DNA of 64,000 nucleotides. It comes from Rhizobium leguminosarum (GTDB lineage Bacteria > Pseudomonadota > Alphaproteobacteria > Rhizobiales > Rhizobiaceae). The notes under the pieces are model-generated. The model was not told where the DNA came from and did no database searches. It saw nothing but the letters and a program-made list of their open reading frames with translations. Positions 59,995-64,000 of the stretch are shown one piece after another (positions within the stretch are counted from its first letter, which is position 1; the number at the start of each line of letters is the position of its first letter). Made by a program: the position numbers and the translations under genes. Where the stretch lies: contig NZ_CP025012.1 in the NCBI RefSeq assembly GCF_002953715.1, forward strand, positions 124,001 through 188,000, given 5' to 3'.

Positions 59995-61722
59995 TTACCA
60001 GTGCTCATGAGCGACCTGCTCATTGTAAGCTAGTGCGATACGGTCAAGCTCGATCGCGATCAGCTCATCACGGTTCAAAAAATCTTGGCGCCGCTCCTTG
60101 AAACTAGAATAAGCCTCAAGATGAGTGCGCTTTGCTGCAACCAGCATCACATCTTCAATGAGGCCAAGTTCGCCTGACATTGCTGCTAAGAATATTGCGT
60201 CAGCCCAGCACTCTATGTCGTCTTCGAGAATAAAAGTTATAGCCAGCTGAGCGCCAAAGGCATTTATAATGTCCCTTGCCGGGAGGGCGACGGCTCGGAT
60301 GGAATGCAGCTGAGCCCAATCGTTGACCGTCTTCAAGCCATTGTTTTTTGCCCATTTAACAAGCGCCAACTTGAGGCGAACTTCTGCTCCCACCGACGAC
60401 CCAAGTTCCGCCAGCGGCTGAAATGCTTCGGCGCTAACCTGAAGGTTTCCTGCATATAGCTCTGCGTCACCGAGACAAAAGCGCGTTCGTTCGGTTGGAT
60501 CGGAGGTAAAGGCGCATTGGTATGCCCTTGCGGATGCCCTGTATCTGGCACTTCGAAAGAGAATCCCGCCAAGCTCTTTCAGGTAATAGGAGCGTGTCCA
60601 ATAATCTGGTTCGGCTTTTCTTGTCGCATTAAACGCTGCCACGGCGTTGGAGCGTCTGCCTTTTGAGGCCAAGTAGTTCGCATAGGAGTAACGGAGAGCG
60701 CCCACGCCCTCGCCCCTTAACTGACATGCCGAAATTGCCGCATTGTAGAACCGATCCGCCGCTTCCCCGGTGCTGTCTTGCGGAATGATAGGGGACACAA
60801 GAACCAATCTGAACATCGTATGTCCGAACCCTTGGCTAGTGTGAAGCCCATTCAGTATTGCCAGATCGGTTCCCTCATCGGCGTTTCCATTTCGGAGAAG
60901 CGCTATTGCCGCCTTCGCCCCTAGATCGTCCCTCAAAAAAGTGCGCGTTTCATTGAGACAAAGAGTCGCCACTGCGGCAGCTTGGGGTATTTGATCTAGC
61001 GTCTCCAACAACGCCGCCAGCAGATAATAGACGCCGTTGGACAGCGCGTCGAAATCATCTTGGTCAATCTCAGCTTTGACGGAGGCGAGACGCTCGATGC
61101 TTAGCGTCACTTCTTTTTCAGCGAAAGCTAGTCGGATGGGGACACCGCGTAGGGAGCGTTGATCTATGAAGTGGAACGAAGTCGAAAGACGGCTGCAAAT
61201 GCGCCCTAAGCTGATAGCGACCTTCGCGGGCATCGGATCCGGCAATAAGAGCGAAAAAGTTGTTCTTGGATCTGAGCGTTTGATAGCCCTGAGAACGGGG
61301 ATCGTCCGTTCGATCTCCTTTAGCGTGTCGTCATTCCAGAGATGCTGCTCTCCAAACTTTATATTGATCGTTTCTGCATCCGGCTTGCTTTGCCCAAGAG
61401 CTTCATTCGCCCACATCCAATATGTGGTATCCTTTGGAACGCAGTAGCGCACAATCATCGCCGGTATTTCGAACGACGTGAGATAGCGCAGACGGTCTGT
61501 CTTGATCTGGACCGATTGGGCACTCGCCTCCACATCAGTTGCCTTGGACTGAACGTAGAAGACATCTCCCGTACCACTGTCATTTTCACCTAACCGTTCC
61601 GCTTCCCAATCGACGCCGTAATCCCTGTCCTTTGACCGGAGGATCCACCCCGGTTGAACTGCAAGAGTAAACTTCGCTTGAGCGAGGTCTTCAATGACAT
61701 GACTTCGTGGACGGTTTGGCAT
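59995..61722 (-). CDS. DUF4365 (PD-(D/E)XK-like) protein with helical repeats
   Basis: 575 residues. Residues ~10-150 fit DUF4365: VQPGWILRSKDRDYGVDWEA, then DVFYVQSKATD. The acidic DxxVDWEAE segment (D38, E40, E42) and Q58-S-K60 correspond to a nuclease-like D...E...QxK site. Residues ~230-560 are mostly paired helices resembling TPR-type repeats (SYANYLASKGRRSNAVAAFN, YLKELGGILFRSARYRASAR). Base composition is AT-richer than the backbone. It lies in the tRNA-Gly island with no operon partner. Similar nuclease plus repeat proteins occur in defence islands, but a function here is inference. Confidence 0.7.
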   Translation of the reverse strand: MPNRPRSHVIEDLAQAKFTLAVQPGWILRSKDRDYGVDWEAERLGENDSGTGDVFYVQSKATDVEASAQSVQIKTDRLRYLTSFEIPAMIVRYCVPKDTTYWMWANEALGQSKPDAETINIKFGEQHLWNDDTLKEIERTIPVLRAIKRSDPRTTFSLLLPDPMPAKVAISLGRICSRLSTSFHFIDQRSLRGVPIRLAFAEKEVTLSIERLASVKAEIDQDDFDALSNGVYYLLAALLETLDQIPQAAAVATLCLNETRTFLRDDLGAKAAIALLRNGNADEGTDLAILNGLHTSQGFGHTMFRLVLVSPIIPQDSTGEAADRFYNAAISACQLRGEGVGALRYSYANYLASKGRRSNAVAAFNATRKAEPDYWTRSYYLKELGGILFRSARYRASARAYQCAFTSDPTERTRFCLGDAELYAGNLQVSAEAFQPLAELGSSVGAEVRLKLALVKWAKNNGLKTVNDWAQLHSIRAVALPARDIINAFGAQLAITFILEDDIECWADAIFLAAMSGELGLIEDVMLVAAKRTHLEAYSSFKERRQDFLNRDELIAIELDRIALAYNEQVAHEHW

Positions 61723-61884
61723 CGTAAATATTCGCGGCTTCTAAGTGATTGATGGCTGGGCTTGAGGTGTTTCTTCTATTGATTGTGTGTTTTCGAAGCC
61801 GCCCCATGATGCAGGTTGCAGGAAAATGCTATTGCTATGTTCCGATCAGGCATTTGATCCACTCCGGGGGCGATTAGCGGCATC

Positions 61885-62400
61885 ATGGCTTTCAGATCAC
61901 ACGAGAATAACCCGGTGGCGGAGCTGGTGGAACTCCACGCAAGTATTCACGAGACGAACGGCGACTCCTTCGAGATGAGAGCAACCCTGCTGATCAATCC
62001 AGACGAAATCGACGTTGGCGACTATACGATACGAGTCAATATCCACGAGGCTTACCTATCCGTAGACGCCTTTGGCTGTGCCGTCGATCTAAACACCAAG
62101 CACGGGAAGAGAGTGCATGCCGAGAGCGTGCCTCGCAACGTGGCCACAGAGCGCAGCCTCAAAGTCGGCGTAGGCATCACCGCCGCAACAGAGGCGGCAG
62201 CAGAGGTGTCCTTCGCGACACTTGCCGCGGCTCTGAAGGCAAATCAAAAGCACACCAATACGCGCACTACCGACGTATCCCTAAGTGAGCGGCAGGAGAA
62301 AACTACTGAGCATAGCCCCGGGTCTAAAGTTCGAGGTTACATCATCTCAAAATCGGTGCTGAGGCATTCATCTTTAAAACGCGATAAGGCGGCGTGTTGA
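61885..62400 (+). CDS. Hypothetical protein
   Basis: 171 residues, no signal peptide, no recognised family. The first 90 residues are beta-rich (MRATLLINPDEIDVGDYTIR, VNIHEAYLSVDAFGCAVDLN). A small-residue helical stretch (GVGITAATEAAAEVSFATLA) and a polar tail follow. It is divergent from the DUF4365 gene, separated by 160 bp, and island-like in composition. The start (GGCATCATGGC) lacks a strong ribosome site. Confidence 0.5.
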   Translation: MAFRSHENNPVAELVELHASIHETNGDSFEMRATLLINPDEIDVGDYTIRVNIHEAYLSVDAFGCAVDLNTKHGKRVHAESVPRNVATERSLKVGVGITAATEAAAEVSFATLAAALKANQKHTNTRTTDVSLSERQEKTTEHSPGSKVRGYIISKSVLRHSSLKRDKAAC

Positions 62401-62435
62401 TGGAGGTCCCCGGGTGTCACGTCATAGCTCCGCGA

Positions 62436-63911
62436 CTATCGTTCCTGCATCGCTTCCGACGCAACTTCAGCAAGGGGCGAGTAGAGATATTCGAGAATGC
62501 GCCGGCTGCCGGTCTTGACCTCGACGGTGACGGACATGCCGGGTGAGAGCGGAACCCGCGTTCCCTCGATGTCGATGCTGGCGACGTCCGGCTTGATGAT
62601 GATGGGGAAGACCAGGTTCTGGACGCGCTGGGCATTGCCGACCGGGATCATGCTCTGCAGCTCCTTTGCCGGCTGGCCCTCGAGCTGCTGTGCATCCGGC
62701 TCGGGAATGGCGTCGGTCGCGACCCTGGTGACCTTGCCGTTGAGGATGCCGTAGCGGGTGAATGGGAAAGCTTCGACCTTGATGACGGCGGTTTCCCCTG
62801 GCGAGACGAAGCCGATATCCCGGTTCGGCAGATAGGCCTCGATTTCAAGAGAGGCGTCGTCCGGTACGATCCGCATCAGTTCCGCGCCTGCGGTGACCAC
62901 CTGGCCGACGGTGGTGATGGCGGATGTCTGGACGACACCTTTGATCGGGCTCTTGATCGTCATCGATTCGAGCCGCTTGGCTGCCTTGACCAGTTGCTGT
63001 TCCTTCTCGTCGATCTCCCGTGATGCCTGGGCCTGCTTCTGAGCGTTGTCGGCGACGAAGGTCTTTATGGCTTTCAGGCCTTCGCTGGCAGCCGTAACGA
63101 TTGCGGTCTGAGCCTCCGCCCGCTGACCGATCTGCTCGGCAAGCGTTGCCTCTTCCTTCTGCCTGATCTCGACGGCGTCGATGACGCCGGATCTCGATCC
63201 GGCGCTGAGATCGACGAGGTTGGAACGCATGGTGACGCGATCTGCAAGCGTTGCCACAAGAGCCTGCTGGGCAGCAACCATTTCTGTGTATCGCTTCAAA
63301 GCGGCGAATTGCTGATTGCGCTGGGCCGCGAGGCTATCGAGCGTCGATGCCAATTGCTCGAGATCGGAGGTGTAGAGCAGGGCCTCGCGTGCGCGGATCT
63401 CCGCCGGTATGGAACCGTCGAATTCGGGGGCGATTTCAATCCGACGCGTTCCACTCCAGAGATCGCCACGCTGCCAGGCGTTAACCTCAGCCAATGCCGC
63501 GCCGCGCCTCGTGACCTCGGCCCGCAATGCCGCGAGGCTGGTGGTCAGCGTGTTGACTTCGGCCCTGGCTTCGGTCGGGTCAAGCTCGACGAGAATGTCT
63601 CCGGCTTCCACCTTGGCGCCGTTCGAGACCGGGACCGCGGTCGTCTTGCCAACCTCGATCGATTGGATCACCTTGACGCGCCCGGTCGGCTGGATCTTGC
63701 CCTGGGCCGTCGCCACGATATCGAACGTGCCGAAATAGCTCCAAATCAGCGCGCTGGCGGTGAGCAGGCAGATGAACCAGATCAGCGCCGTGCGGATCGG
63801 TGAAGCCGGCGTTTCGAGAATTTCGAGTGCTGCCGGCAGGAACTCGTTGTCCACCCGCAATCGCTTCTGTGGCTTCGGCGGAAGCGGGGGAGGCTGCACG
63901 GTCTGGTTCAT
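62436..63911 (-). CDS. Type I secretion membrane-fusion protein (HlyD/PrtE family)
   Basis: A 491-residue periplasmic adaptor. One N-terminal membrane helix (TALIWFICLLTASALIWSYF) is followed by the first lipoyl half (GKTTAVPVSNGAKVEAGDIL) and a long coiled-coil hairpin (~170-320). The second lipoyl half and beta barrel come next (LESMTIKSPIKGVVQTSAIT, VSPGETAVIKVEAFPFTRYG), then the family C terminus VPLSPGMSVTVEVKTGSRRI. It links the ABC exporter upstream to a TolC-type channel to secrete an unprocessed protein. Its ATG overlaps the exporter stop (ATGA). Confidence 0.92.
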   Translation of the reverse strand: MNQTVQPPPLPPKPQKRLRVDNEFLPAALEILETPASPIRTALIWFICLLTASALIWSYFGTFDIVATAQGKIQPTGRVKVIQSIEVGKTTAVPVSNGAKVEAGDILVELDPTEARAEVNTLTTSLAALRAEVTRRGAALAEVNAWQRGDLWSGTRRIEIAPEFDGSIPAEIRAREALLYTSDLEQLASTLDSLAAQRNQQFAALKRYTEMVAAQQALVATLADRVTMRSNLVDLSAGSRSGVIDAVEIRQKEEATLAEQIGQRAEAQTAIVTAASEGLKAIKTFVADNAQKQAQASREIDEKEQQLVKAAKRLESMTIKSPIKGVVQTSAITTVGQVVTAGAELMRIVPDDASLEIEAYLPNRDIGFVSPGETAVIKVEAFPFTRYGILNGKVTRVATDAIPEPDAQQLEGQPAKELQSMIPVGNAQRVQNLVFPIIIKPDVASIDIEGTRVPLSPGMSVTVEVKTGSRRILEYLYSPLAEVASEAMQER

Positions 63912-64000
63912 GACTGGACTGGCCCCGTCTGCAATTGCCACAGATGGACATAGAGCCCGTTCGGACGGGCAAGCAGCGTCTCGTGTGTTCCCTCTTCGAC
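63908..64000 (-). CDS. Type I secretion ABC transporter, C-terminal end (gene continues beyond window)
   Basis: 31 codons to TGA 63908: VEEGTHETLLARPNGLYVHL and then WQLQTGPVQS. This is the usual end of HlyB/PrtD-type exporter ATPases (GTHxxLLxRxGxYxxLW). It overlaps the HlyD start by four bases. The rest, and probably the secreted substrate gene, lie to the right. Confidence 0.8.
   Translation of the reverse strand, partial: VEEGTHETLLARPNGLYVHLWQLQTGPVQS

Noticed and set aside
57770..64000. Second copy of the tRNA-Gly 3' end (attR) for the island
   Set aside because: I scanned for TTCACCCGCTCCA-like sequence and found none, so the right boundary is not called.
1..64000. CRISPR array
   Set aside because: No regularly spaced repeats of 23-40 bp and no cas genes are visible; the repeats present are palindromic intergenic elements.

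Overview
The window looks like chromosomal DNA of a Rhizobium species (R. etli / leguminosarum / phaseoli type alphaproteobacterium). The evidence is a GC-rich backbone, gcrA, an alphaproteobacterial SAM-II riboswitch before metZ, the ppk2-phoR-pstSCAB-phoU-phoB block, and several palindromic intergenic repeats of the RIME type. The species call is from pattern recognition, not from a search.

Layout. 1-2334 is the 3' part of a GH2 beta-mannosidase gene, followed by a VOC protein. 2867-6740 is an OsmF/YehWXY-type quaternary-amine ABC importer. 7261-9233 is a double-HTH LysR-like regulator overlapping cutC. 9763-17967 is a seven-gene minus-strand operon that fits uptake and oxidation of L-fucose or a related sugar (dehydratase, aldo/keto reductase, mutarotase, ABC importer, Zn dehydrogenase), with a divergent double-HTH GntR regulator. 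19345-25394 holds an SbmA/BacA-like ABC exporter, a MarR repressor, a SnoaL-like protein, a methyltransferase and a 14-TM MFS pump. Two exported proteins of unknown role follow.

27086-36947 is an integrative element in the 3' end of tRNA-Thr(CGU), bounded by a 20-bp direct repeat. It carries a fused nuclease-methylase with a half-size specificity subunit, an AAA ATPase with a HEPN-like motif at its C terminus, a serine recombinase, an AT-rich palindromic stretch, an exported SNase-like nuclease with a membrane partner, and a tyrosine integrase. The ATPase gene lies between two diverged direct repeats of about 110 bp, one of them just upstream of the serine recombinase.

The backbone resumes with nitronate monooxygenase, ppk2, phoR, pstSCAB-phoU-phoB (with a Pho box), gcrA, argD-argF-hslO, apaG, metZ (SAM-II riboswitch plus terminator) and a two-domain dCTP deaminase. 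At tRNA-Gly(CCC) there is a frameshifted P4-type integrase, then low-GC cargo: a TagO/VasI-like exported protein, a DUF4365 nuclease-like plus helical-repeat protein, and an unknown. The window ends in a type I secretion HlyD/ABC pair.

The most unusual signal is a 418-bp unit present twice in opposite orientation (9267-9684 and 49414-49831). It encodes one small GIY-YIG nuclease, identical in both copies, and has 33-bp hairpin-forming terminal inverted repeats whose differences are compensatory. A DUF559 nuclease gene at 42011-42403 is packed between RIME repeats in a comparable way and has left a duplicated 5' remnant. Small nuclease genes may travel with rhizobial intergenic palindromes.
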